Below are positions 1 through 9,766 of a stretch of DNA of 64,000 bases, piece after piece. The stretch is from contig NW_005434609.1 of assembly GCF_000315625.1 (NCBI RefSeq), positions 9,963 to 73,962 of the forward strand. The letters run 5' to 3'. Made by a program: the position numbers and the translations under genes. How positions within the stretch are numbered: position 1 is the stretch's first letter; every line of letters starts with the position of its first letter. The notes under the pieces are model-generated. The model saw only the letters and a list, made by a program, of their open reading frames with translations. It searched no databases and had not been told where the DNA came from. The DNA comes from Guillardia theta CCMP2712 (lineage: Eukaryota; Cryptophyceae; Pyrenomonadales; Geminigeraceae).

Positions 1-192
1 TAGCCCCTCATGGCCGCAAGATGAAGGGCGATATCCACATCCCTGGAATCCGCGATCGAGGGTCCAAGCAGTACGAGGGCTTGATGGCGGACGTGACGTT
101 GGTCCACCCTTACATTGGTAGCTCTGCCGACCTGACCAAGTGGGGTGAGGTCAACCTCGACGCCCTCCATGGTCCACCCTTTCATTGGTGAT
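1..192 (+). pseudogene. Fragment of a transposable-element ORF
   Basis: One frame is open from the window edge to a stop at about 190. It contains a run reading DVTLVHPYIG near its middle. An aspartate-valtyl-threonine-type motif of this kind occurs in the C-terminal part of many LINE-type polyproteins, which is the only reason for the assignment. The phrase GGTCCACCCTT..CATTGGT occurs twice (about 100-120 and 171-189), which suggests a short internal duplication. The frame ends exactly where the inverted repeat tail at 193 begins, so it is probably a broken element. A host gene end cannot be excluded because the sequence is cut by the window edge. Confidence 0.3.
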
Positions 193-1076
193 GGTGGATT
201 TACTGGCAGAAGGTAAAAAGTGCCTCAAGCAAAACAAAGCAGGATCAAGCTAAACCTCCTGGCACACAGCGCACAGCGACAAGCTGCACAATCACACACA
301 AAACACAAGCCCGAAAAGAACCTGTCTGGTGCGAGGCGCATGACGCCCTTGCGGGCGCAAGCACTTCTCGAGCCAGAGGACAGCTCCTCCTCGGACTTTG
401 TCGAGTCGCCCGAGGAGGAGTCTTCGCCGGAGGTCTCCGACTCCGATGGGGGAAACCCTTCGAGTGGCGCCGACGACCGGCGCGGAGCTGGCGAAGCGCC
501 GTCTCCGTCCCTCACTGTGACGTCGGGTGCCTCCGGAGAGCTCGACACCACTGGGGTGCTTGCTGCTTGTCCGAGCGGCGCCTGCTTCCTCCCCGGCATC
601 GGTCGGGTCCCGCCGGTCCTTGGGCATTGCTGCGACGAGATGGATTGCGGCGTCGCCGCCGTCACGGGCGGTGTTGGTCTCGGCTTCTGCTGACTCGGAG
701 GCTAGCGAGGAGGACTACCTCGAGCGGTACCGTGTTCCTGTGTCCAGCCTCCCTCCGTCCGCTTTGTGGCGGCAGCGGACGTCTCGACTGACAGTGGTCA
801 GTCGGCTGCCTCCGGGTATCGCGTCTAAGGGATTTTATTCCTCCTGCATGCTCCTGCTGCTTGTTGCTTGATTGCTTGACCCTTAGGCTGCTTGTCTGCG
901 CGGCTTCGCGCTTGGGCTGGCGGTGCCGCGTCTGGGTGCCAGCAGTGCTGGTTCTTTTCGGGCTTGTGTTTTGTGTGTGTTTGTGCAGCTTCTCGCTGTG
1001 GACTGTGTGCCTGCCGATTCAACTTGATCCTGCTTTGTTTTGCTTGAGGCACTTTTTACCTTCTGCCAGTAAATCC
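193..1076 (+). mobile_element. Retroelement copy A, with inverted copy of its own tail at the left end
   Basis: 193-318 is the reverse complement of the element tail seen at 948-1076, so copy A is flanked by roughly 125 bp inverted repeats. Between them lies the 3' part of an ORF that begins near 319 and ends at the TAA at 826-828. It encodes an acidic, Ser/Pro-rich disordered segment (SEASEEDYLERYRVPVSS is the most conserved stretch). This copy is frameshifted in the middle relative to copy C. The non-coding tail runs from the stop to a constant terminus reading CTTCTGCCAGTAAATCC. A fixed 3' end with variable 5' truncation is typical of target-primed (LINE-like) retrotransposition. No reverse transcriptase is present. 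Confidence 0.65.
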
Positions 1077-1799
1077 TATACATCCAGTGACACCACTGGG
1101 GTGCTTGCTGCTGATCCGAGCTCGCCTGCTTCCTCCCCGGCATCGGTCGGGTCACGCCGGTCCTTGGGCATTGCCGCGGCGTCGCCGCCGTCACGGGCGG
1201 CTACCACTGACTCGGCTACCGCTGCCAGGCTCGGAGGCTAGCGAGGAGGACTACCTCGAGCGGTACCGTGTTCCTGTGTCCAGCCTCCCTCCGTCCGCTG
1301 CCCCTGGCGGACCCCCGGGCAGCGCCGGCTCCTTGTCGGCGGCTGCCCTTTCTCCGTCCGCGGCCGCCCGCTTTGTGGCGGCAGCGAACGTCTCGACTGA
1401 TAGTGGTCAGTCGGCTGCCTCCGGGTATCGCGTCTAAGGGATTTTATCCCTTCCTCCTGCATGCTCCTGCTGCTTGTTGCTTGATTGCTTGACCCTTAGG
1501 CTGCTTGTCTGCGCGGCTTCGCGCTTGGGCTGGCGGTGCCGCGTCTGGTTGCCAGCAGTGCTGGTTCTTTTCGGGCTTGTGTTTTGTGTGTGATTGTGCA
1601 GCTTCTCGCTGTGGACTGTGTGCCTGCCGGTTCAGCTTGATCCTGCTTTGTTTTGCTTGTGTGTGTTTGTGCAGCTTCTCGCTGTGGACTGTGTGCCTGC
1701 CGGTTCAGCTTGTTCCTGCTTTGTTTTGCTTGAGGCACTTTTTATCTTCTGCCAGTAAATCCTATATCTTGAGGCACTTTTTACCTTCTGCCAGTAAAT
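1077..1799 (+). mobile_element. Retroelement copy B, 5' truncated
   Basis: Copy B starts inside the disordered ORF just after the terminus of copy A and ends at the same TAAATCC terminus at about 1762. Its tail has a tandem duplication of about 78 bp (about 1582-1659 and 1660-1731). A further 33 bp stub of the tail sits at 1767-1799. The ORF end (stop at about 1436) keeps an Ala/Ser/Pro-rich stretch that copy A lacks. Confidence 0.65.
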
Positions 1800-2936
1800 G
1801 CTATACCTCGCTTCATCTGGTATCTGGCGGACATCATTGCTCAGCGCTCGATGCCTCTTGAGGATGCGCCGCTTGGTCGGCACTTCGTGCCTGATGATGG
1901 ACCTGCTGCTGAGGTCTTGGCTCGCAAACGCGCCGCCACCTATCAGCTTTTACCTTCTGCCAGTAAATCCTATACTCTACCTCAGCGCTTCACCATGCAG
2001 CTGACGCTTGAGGCGCTCTTGTCTGGTGCGAGGCGCATAACTGCTGAGGTCCTGGCTCGCAAACGCGCCGCCACCTATCAGCGCCTCACTATGTAGCTGA
2101 CGCTGGAGGCGCTCTTGTCTGGTGCGAGGCGCATGACGCCCTTGCGGGCGCAAGCACTTCTCGAGCCAGAGGACAGCTCCTCCTCGGACTTTGTCGAGTC
2201 GCCCGAGGAGGAGTCTTCGCCGGAGGTCTCCGACTCCGATGGGGGAAACACGTCGAGTGGCGCCGACGATCGGCGCGGAGCTGGCGAGGCGTCTCCGTCC
2301 CTCACTGTGACGTCGGGTGCCTCCGGAGAGCTCGACACCACTGGGGTGCTTGCTGCTTGTCCGAGCGGCGCCTGCTTCCTCCCCGGCATCGGTCGGGTCC
2401 CGCCGGTCCTTGGGCATTGCTGCGGCGTCGCCGCCGTCACGGGCGGCTACCGCTGACTCGGCTACCGCTGACTCGGAGGCTAGCGAGGAGGACTACCTCG
2501 AGCGGTACCGTGTTCCTGTGTCCAGCCTCCCTCCGTCCGCTGCCCCAGGCGGACCCCCGGGCAACGCCGGCTCCTTGTCGGCGGCTGCCCTTTCTCCGTC
2601 CGCGGCCGCCTGCTTTGTGGCGGCAGCGGACGTCTCGACTGACAGTGGTCAGTCGGCTGCCTCCGGGTATCGCGTCTGAGGGATTTTATTCCTCCTGCAT
2701 GCTCCTGCTGCTTGTTGCTTGATTGCTTGACCCTTAGGCTGCTTGTCTGCGCGGCTTCGCGCTTGGGCTGGCGGTGCCGCGTCTGGTTGCCAGCAGTGCT
2801 GGTTCTTTTCGGGCTTGTGTTTTGTGTGTGATTGTGCAGCTTCTCGCTGTGCCACGGTGCGCTGTGTGCCAGGAGGTTTAGCTTGATCCTGCTTTGTTTT
2901 GCTTGAGGCACTTTTTACCTTCTGCCAGTAAATCCA
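1800..2936 (+). mobile_element. Retroelement copy C, longest copy
   Basis: This copy reaches furthest upstream. It preserves a segment coding for LARKRAATYQ and the acidic region EPEDSSSSDFVESPEEE before the common C-terminus (stop near 2678). A 26 bp stub of the element tail is embedded at 1947-1972, and the LARKRAATYQ segment is duplicated around it. This indicates an earlier insertion into the element. The tail again ends with CTTCTGCCAGTAAATCC at about 2934. Confidence 0.65.
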
Positions 2937-3577
2937 TTATCTCACTGTGACGTCGGGTGCCTCCGGAGAGCTCGACACCACTGGGCCGGGGGTGCTTGCT
3001 GCTTGTCCGAGCGGCGCCTGCTTCCTCCGCGGAATCGGTCGGGTCCCGCCGGTCCTTGGGCATTGCCGCGGCGTCGCCGCCGTCACGGGCGGTGTTGGTC
3101 TCGGCTGCCGCTGACTGACTCGGAGGCTAGCGAGGAGGACTACCTCGAGCGGTACCGTGTTCCTGTGTCCAGCCTCCCTCCGTCCGCTGCCGCCCCAGGC
3201 GGACCCCCGGGCAGCGCCGGCTCCTTGTCGGCGGCTGCCCTTTCTCCGTCCGCGGCCACCCGCTTTGTGGCGGCAGCGGACGTCTCGACTGACAGTGGTC
3301 AGTCGGCTGCCTCCGGGTATCGCGTCTAAGGGATTTTATTCCTCCTGCATGCTCCTGCTGCTTGTTGCTTGATTGCTTGACCCTTAGGCTGCTTGTCTGC
3401 GCGGCTTCGCGCTTGGGCTGGCGCTGCCGCGTCTGGGTGCCAGCAGTGCTGGTTCTTTTCGGGCTTGTGTTTTGTGTGTGATTGTGCAGCTTCTCGCTGT
3501 GCGCTGTGTGCCTGGAGGTTTAGCTTGATCCTGCTTTGTTTTGCTTGAGGCACTTTTTACCTTCTGCCAGTAAATCC
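2937..3577 (+). mobile_element. Retroelement copy D, 5' truncated
   Basis: Starts in the TSGASGE region of the ORF and runs through the same coding end (stop near 3328) and tail to the identical terminus at 3577. It is the last copy in direct orientation. The next copy is inverted. Confidence 0.65.
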
Positions 3578-4227
3578 GTATCCAGGCCTCCGAGTCAGCA
3601 GTAGCAGTAGCCGAGACCAACACCGCCCGTGACAGCGGCGTCGCCGCAGCAATGGCGGGCCAAGGACCGGCCGGGTGTGACCCGACCGATGCCGGGGAGG
3701 AAGCAGGCGAGCTCGGACCAGCAGCAAGCACCCCAGTGGTGTCGAGCTCAGTCTCCGGAGGCACCCGACGCCGTCACAGTGAGGGACGGAGACGCCTCGC
3801 CAGCTCCGCGCCGGTCGTCGGCGCCACTCGAAGGGTTTCCCCCATCGGAGTCGGAGACCTCCGGCGAAGACTCCCCCTCGGGCGACTCGACAAAGTCCGA
3901 GGAGGAGCTGTCCTCTGGCTCGAGAAGTGCTTGCGCGCGCAAGGGCGTCATGCGCCTCGCACCAGATAGGAGCGCCTCCAGCGTCAGCTGCATGGTGAGG
4001 CGCTGATAGGTGGCGGCGCGTTTGCGAGCCAAGACCTGAGCAGCAGGTCCATCATCAGGCACGAAGTGCCGACCAAACGCCGCATGAGACGTCGGATGCC
4101 TCCGGAGAGCTCGACAGTAAACATTCCAGCACTGCTGGCAACTGTCAGAAGACTCACCCGGCATCGCCAGCCCACGCGCGAAGCCGCGAACACAAGCAGG
4201 GAGGGTGAGAGAATGAATACTCGCATA
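3578..4227 (-). mobile_element. Retroelement copy E, inverted and truncated at its 3' end
   Basis: On the minus strand this carries the same ORF segment: LARKRAATYQ at about 4010-4040, the acidic EPEDSSSSDFVESPE region at about 3890-3935, and the TVTASGAS region. It lacks the final part of the ORF and most of the tail next to copy D. The outer part (about 4090-4227) diverges and has another short patch of element-like sequence. Confidence 0.6.
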
Positions 4228-4420
4228 AGGTAAAAGTGCCTCAAGCAAATAAGCAGGAACAAGCTAAACCTGCACTGCACTGCGGCATGCACACAGCGCA
4301 CAGCGAGAAGCTGCACAAACAATTACAACAACAAAAGACCAAAAGTAACCAGCACTGCTGGCAACCGTCAGCAGACCCGGGACCGCCAGCCCACGCGCGA
4401 AGCCGCGCAGTCTGTAGGAG
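4228..4420 (-). mobile_element. Diverged inverted copy of the retroelement tail
   Basis: Reads AAAAGTGCCTCAAGCAAATA and then CAGGAACAAGCTAAACCTG, a diverged form of the inverted tail at 193-318. Matches continue to the CCAGCCCACGCGCGAAGCC segment near 4390. It is clearly older than copies A-D, so the element has been active here more than once. Confidence 0.55.
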
Positions 4421-4559
4421 GGGTAACTTATCACAAGAGCAGCACTGCGGGAGGGGACGTCCGAGATGAAACCCCCTGAGGCCGCGGGCCGCTCGGACCT
4501 TGTCGAGACGGTCCGACGCCCGGCGACTGAGTCGGAAGTCTGCGCCGGAGAGGAGGAAC

Positions 4560-4845
4560 AAGCTAAACCTGGAGCGGTACCGACACTACTGAGTAACCCA
4601 CGGTAGTAACCGAACAGTGACAATCGGGCGGCCGGGCCGGCCGGGGCCCGGCCCGGCCCGGGCCACTGGGCCGTGCGTGACGGTGACTGGTCACTGAGTC
4701 ACGGTTACGACCGCGGCCGCTCGGAGCTCGGACCACTGCCGCTGAGCTGCGAGGTCCAGCTCCACTCTTATCGGAGGGCCCGGCACTGCAGTGCGGCAGA
4801 CCCGGGCCCGTACCGTCCACTGCCAGGCCCCTGAGGCGGGCCGCC
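4560..4845. repeat. GC-rich palindromic block with GTGAC motifs
   Basis: 4626-4672 is a run of overlapping GGCCGGGCCC-type palindromes. It is followed by GTGACGGTGACTGGTCACTGAG and a GTCACGGTTACGACCG stretch near 4695-4715. Related blocks occur at about 26480-26510 and 35893-36365, and weaker ones near 6710-6800, 29160-29210 and 57010-57065. It lies directly upstream of the peroxiredoxin-like gene and could be promoter sequence or a small dispersed repeat. Confidence 0.5.
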
Positions 4846-4926
4846 CGGATGTACGTCGGTGGAGGATCGCTTGTTCAACACTTCACAAAAAAATTAAAAA
4901 GAATTGTTTTAAGGAGCGCAGTGGTC

Positions 4927-6333
4927 ATGGTGCGAAGCTTGCGTGTGGCGCTGCTTCTCCCTCTCCTCATGCTGCAAGAAGCGACTTGCTTCGCTCCTCC
5001 TTCCCTTCTTGCTCCCTCCTCTCCCAAGCTCACTGCCTCCTCTCCCAAGCTCACTGCCTCCCCTCGCTTCCCCCGCGCCACATCGCATCGGCTCTGCGAG
5101 ATGTCAGTCAGCGAGTACGAGACTCTGAAGGGGTTGAGAGTGAAGAACGTCAAGACATGTGAAGGTGCCGACATCGTCTCTCCGTCAGGCCGCCGCCTCC
5201 TCGTCTTCCTGGTGAGCAGTCACGAGCACGAGAAATACCTGAGAATCATTCAGACGCACTTCGGGGACCTCTCGTCTTGGGAGTACGCAAGACAGCTTCT
5301 GCACTACATGCCTCTCCTCCACTCGCGAGGTGTTGGATCTTCAGGCTGTTGTCCGCCAGCGTGTCAGTCATACGCATGCAGGAGTCAAGGTGATGGCGAT
5401 CGGCATAGGCAGTCAAGAGGCTGGGAAGAAGTTCGCGGATCAGCTCAAGTTTCCAGAGGAGCTCCTCTTCTTCGACCCCGACGCCTCCTGTGCGGCTGAG
5501 CTTGGTTTCAGCGCTGGGTTCGGAAGAAGCTCAGGTGAAAGCGCATGCAGTCATGCAAGTCTGACGTCAAGCAGCACGAGACGCACAGTCGAACCCTCTA
5601 TCACCTTATCTTCGTCTCCTCCCCATGCTCCTTGGCATCGGTGACTTTCTCGTCCTCGTCTTCCGTGTCTCATCAGCTTCGCAGGGTCTCCCGGAACCCT
5701 CGGGCGGGTAGCGCAAGGGCGTGTCGAGACTGAGGGGATGACGGCGAGCATGGCAGGTGATCTACGGCTACTTCGGCGACCGAGGCTACGATCCTAAATG
5801 GACAGTCTCACACCTAAGAGACTTTGCGACTGGAAGCTTCCCCTTCGTCGAGCCGGTGAGGGGCGGGGAGCAGCAGTCTGGAGCCTCACAGTTGTGCTTG
5901 TAGGAGCTCTTTGATAGGCTGGGCTCAGGTTATCTCCGCCCCTTCGAGCTCGCCACAGTTCGTCTTCAGGTTTTCACTTCCTCATCGTGCAAACGACGAG
6001 TGACGCTCCTGTGCTAGAACATGATCGGCATCTTGGAGCAGTGGAACGAGCTGATCCCTGAGAACCAGGTGCTGCTCAAGTCGCAGGCTCCCTGTTCCTC
6101 ATGCTTTGCCAGGATCTCGTCGTACAGCAAGGAGGAACGATCGTGATGGAAGGCGACCAGACCATGTGAGTTGAGAAGCCGCTCGTGTTCTCAATACTTG
6201 AGTTGCTCCTGGACTGACTGCTGGGTGTTGCAGATACAGATTTGACGACAGAGGCATTCTCGTCTACGCGGGAGAGCGAGGGGTCGCCTCGGTCCCGCAG
6301 GTGATCGAGAAGGCGCTAGGAGAGAAGCTGTGA
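4927..6333 (+). CDS. Plastid-targeted peroxiredoxin-like (AhpC/TSA-type) protein, 10 exons
   Basis: The N-terminus from 4927 is an ER signal peptide (LRVALLLPLLMLQEATC) followed by FAPPS. Phe at +1 marks a transit peptide for a secondary red plastid. The mature part follows the PRXL2-like family of cyanobacteria and plants: LLVFL|THFGDLSSWEYA, then GVKVMAIGIGSQEAGKKFAD, SPYLRLLPMLLGIGSPGTLG, YGYFGDRGY, RPFELATVRLQ, QQGGTIVMEGDQTIYRFDDRG and a terminal EKALGEKL. Introns deduced by frame and family match are 5212-5253, 5330-5381, 5535-5580, 5641-5684, 5708-5756, 5856-5903, 5970-6017, 6069-6112 and 6166-6233, all GT..AG and 42-68 nt. The usual peroxidatic Cys position reads FGDLSSWE, so thiol peroxidase activity is doubtful. 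The role is probably a plastid redox or binding function. An upstream in-frame ATG at 4849 is rejected because the signal peptide starts at 4927. Confidence 0.85.
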
Positions 6334-6858
6334 TGCGGCTCGTGTCAGTGCGAGTTCAGCCGCATCAGAGGGCAAGGACAGGCGTTAGTTTCTTGTGCTC
6401 CTGCTCATTGAGAGTGAAGCTAAACATGTTCTGCCATCTCTCTTTCACTCCCTTCCCTCCCGCCTGGCGCCCTGCCAGGCTTTCAGTGTTCAACCGGGCA
6501 TGCTTAAGGGCCTGTCACCTAATCAGTGTCTTGTCTGCCAGTCCGACAAGCTGGTCTGGTACCGCGTTTAGTGACAGTCAGGTCTGCACTGCCTGGCACT
6601 ATCTGACTGGCATCAGTGTTTCTCGGAGGGCTCCGCGCGTCAAGTTCCGTAAGTCTTAGCCTGTAGAACCCTCAGCGACAGTGGCTCTGACGGCGGCGTG
6701 ACAGTCTGTCGGACTGGCCGGGCCGCCTTGAAGCCTCGGAAGGCTGACTCGAGTGACGGCGGGACCGGGTCCGGTCGCCGCCGGGGCCGCGGCCGGTTTC
6801 AAAACCGTAACGGCCTCGGGACAACGATCTGTAACCGATGTCCGTTATCGGTTGAGGC
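6334..6858. promoter_or_regulatory. Intergenic region with GC-rich block and GTAACGG-type motifs before the RSPH gene
   Basis: No gene is seen. 6440-6640 is rich in short GTCAG/CTGAC and CCAG/CTGG palindromes. 6710-6800 is a GC-rich block (CCGGGTCCGGTCGCCGCCGG). The last 55 bases before the ATG at 6859 contain AAAACCGTAACGG, TGTAACCGATG and CCGTTATCGG. The same GTAACGG/CCGTTAC core precedes the starts at 26403, 38322 and 38461. Confidence 0.4.
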
Positions 6859-8373
6859 ATGGCGACAGAGAAAATGGCGCAGGAAGCGGTGGGGGCGCTA
6901 GGAGGAGGAGAGGAGAGCGTGATAGAGCATCTGTCTCAGGTTCTGGCTGTTGCTGCACTTGAACATGAAGAAAATGCGACAGAGAAGTTCATGGAGTTAA
7001 GTCGCTCAGTTCTCGAATCCACTCTGAGATGGAGGAAGGAGGGAGCGTCGCTTGGGCAAGAGCTGAGCGACGTGATCAGCATCCGTGATCTCTTCAAGAC
7101 ACCCAAGAGCTCAGTTGACTTCTCCAGCGGAATCCTCAAGGAAAACATCTACGAGCGTGTCACTGATACTTACGTCCCAGACGTCGCAGCAGAGGCGCAG
7201 CTGCTTCAATGGGCTGGGATATGCATCGGGGAGGTAGAAACCCAGAAAGTGATGCTAGCGATGAGGAGGCTTGCAGCAGAGCATCCAGAGCTCAAGATGG
7301 TTCGTTTCTTCGGAAAGATGCTGGGGACGCGAGGCGATTACTACATATGTGAAGGCGAGATGACATGCCCCGATGAGATGGCGCCGAGGGGGCTCAAGCC
7401 CAACGATCCGAGGAGGAGGAGCATCGAGAAAGCGATTCATCACAACAAGCTCAAGTACTTTGTGTGCAGCTACCCCGGAGCGACGTGGACAACTCTCCCT
7501 AACGTCAACCTCGAGCAGCTGCAAGCAGTCGGCTCGATCAAGAAGCTCTTGACTGGAGACCTTCACGCCGCGTGCGCGAGCTATCCTCCGTTTCCCGGCG
7601 AGACTGAGGCCGAGTACCTTCGCGCCAAGATTGCATGGATTGGAATCAACACGATCTTGTCACCAGCAGGATTCTATAAGGAAGTCCCCGCAGACCTCGA
7701 GAGCTCGCCTCGTCAACCCGACAACATCATTCAGCACGAGGGCTCGTGGAGTCCCTTCGAAGACGAGGCTCAGGCCCGCAGCATCGGCTCATGGGCGAGA
7801 CACTATCCTCCTCTCCCCGACGATGACAACTTCCCGGATGACTTCGGCCCTGATGAGGAGGGCAACTGGCCTGTGATTGACCCCGAGCCTTATCCCATCC
7901 GCCCCCTCGACCCTGCGGTGGAGGACGAAAAGTGGTTCTCTCGCAGTTGCGCCGCTCAGTGCAAGAGATACGCGCCCGTGGCTCTCTACAGCATCGAGTT
8001 CCCCGGCGCTGTCATGGTGTCTAAGGGCGCAAGGTTCTACGCCTTGTACATCGGGTGGGGCAACTCTGAGAACTTCCACCTGCACACCCCAAAATACGCG
8101 CCAGGGCTCATCATGCCTCCTGTCAACTCAGACGTCATCTACACGGTCAAGGAAGAGCCTGTCAAGACCACCGATGAGAACGGGAACGTGGTTGAGCAGC
8201 CAGTGGAAGTTCCTCCTCCCTACCCGCAGGAGGGTTGGAAGCACTTCAACGAAGAGCAGATGGACTTGCGGGACAAGTTCCAGCTGGAGTGGGAGCTTGA
8301 AAATCAGCAGAGGGAACAGAGGATGCTGGAAGCCCAAGACGCAGAGGCAGCAGAGGCGGCAGAGGCGGATTGA
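6859..8373 (+). CDS. Flagellar radial spoke head protein, RSPH4A/RSPH6A (RSP4/RSP6) family
   Basis: This is a single-exon ORF of 504 codons, close to the family's usual length. Family hallmarks in order are: an N-terminal helical region; the KYFVCSYPGATWTTLPNV segment followed by a KKLLTGDL/YPPFPGETEAEYLRA stretch (about residues 200-255); INTILSPAGFY; WSPF...SIGSWARHYPPL; and a C-terminal half with SIEFPGAVMVSKG...LYIGWG. The C-terminus is a Glu/Ala/Gln-rich tail. In Chlamydomonas and animals RSP4/6 proteins form the spoke head that contacts the central pair and regulates dynein-driven bending. It implies motile 9+2 flagella. Having no intron contrasts with its neighbours. Confidence 0.92.
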   Translation: MATEKMAQEAVGALGGGEESVIEHLSQVLAVAALEHEENATEKFMELSRSVLESTLRWRKEGASLGQELSDVISIRDLFKTPKSSVDFSSGILKENIYERVTDTYVPDVAAEAQLLQWAGICIGEVETQKVMLAMRRLAAEHPELKMVRFFGKMLGTRGDYYICEGEMTCPDEMAPRGLKPNDPRRRSIEKAIHHNKLKYFVCSYPGATWTTLPNVNLEQLQAVGSIKKLLTGDLHAACASYPPFPGETEAEYLRAKIAWIGINTILSPAGFYKEVPADLESSPRQPDNIIQHEGSWSPFEDEAQARSIGSWARHYPPLPDDDNFPDDFGPDEEGNWPVIDPEPYPIRPLDPAVEDEKWFSRSCAAQCKRYAPVALYSIEFPGAVMVSKGARFYALYIGWGNSENFHLHTPKYAPGLIMPPVNSDVIYTVKEEPVKTTDENGNVVEQPVEVPPPYPQEGWKHFNEEQMDLRDKFQLEWELENQQREQRMLEAQDAEAAEAAEAD

Positions 8374-8414
8374 AGGTGCAGTGAGGAGGAGGTTCAATCA
8401 GTGTAGAAGAGGTG

Positions 8415-9405
8415 TCAACAAATCGCCTCCATGCGCTCCTTCATCAGCGATCGAGCTTCTCTCCCAGACATCTCTTGAATCTCCCCGTCGGCAACAAAGA
8501 TGGCGTAGTCGGACATGCTGTTGGATATCCAGAAGAAGTCTCCGCGAGGGGTGAGGATAAGGGACGAGAAGTAAAACTTGTTGCGCAGGAGGATGAACCC
8601 AGTCGTCCCCTCCACCGTCCAGTCACCCAGCGACTGCTGCAGCTCGTCGGGTTGCCTGGGACGAGCGTCAGCTCTCGCGCTCCTCCTCCGCATCCTCACC
8701 CTTCTTTCATCAGCAAATCTACTTCAGTGAAGCCCGCGAGGAAGCCCGACTAGCGCACGCGTCACCTTCTGCCCCTCGGAGCGACAAGGGACTTACCGGC
8801 TCCTCCTTCAACGCTTGTCCGTCTGCCACTGAGTGAACCATGCTGGATCCTGCGGAGAATCTGATGCCTCCATCTCCGTACTCGTGACTGATCTGAGGGA
8901 GCTCGTAAATCACAGCACAGAGGCGCCCCCGCCCATCACCTCGATCAGGTTGGAGGTCCCCGCATGGAAGAAAAGCGTCAAACTGTCTCCTGCGCGCACC
9001 TCACATGGCTCCCATCACTTGCCTCTGATCCTCATCCCCTCACCATCCTCATCTTCGCAGTGCTTGTCACCCAGACTGGCAGAGCCTCGCTATGGGACAG
9101 CGTGAGCGATATGAAAGGAGAGACGAGGTTCGGAAAGAAAGAGAGTGGTGAAGAGCGGGATCGAGAGGAGGAAGATGGGAAGGTGTTGGAGAGGAGGAGG
9201 CAGCGAGAACGAGCGACAGAGATAAGAGGCAGGCATGGGACCTTGAAGAGTCAAGACTCCTGCCTCCCCGAAGACCCTCGATGATACGAGGAGAACGAGA
9301 CGTGAAGGAAGTGGGAGCAAGCGAGAGGCCGCCGAGGGCTTGTACGAGATGCACAGGGGTAAGGAGGGAGAGGAGGAGGAGGAGGCAGACGGAGGAGATG
9401 TTCAT
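8415..9405 (-). CDS. Unrecognised conserved-looking protein with signal peptide and LRGG motif
   Basis: The start at 9405 gives a clear signal peptide (SSVCLLLLLSLLTPVHLVQA), then SLAPTSFTS and IIEGLRGG, resembling the N-terminal extensions of organelle-targeted or secreted proteins in this window. Recognisable internal exons on the minus strand are about 8910-9000 (GDSLTLFFHAGTSNLIEVMG), about 8795-8895 (ISHEYGDGGIRFSAGSSMVH, donor GTAAGT after KEEP) and 8415-8665 (GNPDELQQSLGDWTVEGTTG ... ISNSMSDYAIFVADGEIQEM). The joins between the signal exon and the second exon are not resolved. I do not recognise a domain. The C-terminal exon is compact and alternates strands, suggesting a small folded domain. 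Confidence 0.6.
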
Positions 9406-9479
9406 GGCGCTGGAGGAGAGAGGTGAGGTAGGGGGTACACGCGCTACTCGCTCAAGCAAGGGAGCCTCGAATCCACTGA

Positions 9480-9610
9480 TGGTGGGATGCAAAGGCTTCA
9501 CGGGAATAGGGGGTAGGGGTGATTATTGAACCCGTAATTTGAACTCTACTCTGACGGACCGAGTAGGTAGGGTGGGTGCATTTGAGTGGGTGGGTACAGG
9601 ACTCCATAAA
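9480..9610. repeat. G-rich block (coding strand CCCTACCCC) upstream of the 9405 gene
   Basis: The plus strand has runs such as AGGGGGTAGGGGTGA and AGGTAGGGTGGGTGC. Equivalent degenerate blocks lie upstream of other minus-strand genes (see findings). Confidence 0.45.
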
Positions 9611-9766
9611 ACCCGATGGAGGAGGAAGAGCGAGGGGAAGGGGGCGAGCAGAGGAGGAAGAGAAACTTGATGGATGCGGCAGGGGGAGGGGAAGGCAAGG
9701 CGATGAGTTCACGTCGTTTCAGTCGCAGGATGATTGTAAGATACATTAGCTTAAGATTCCTACACT

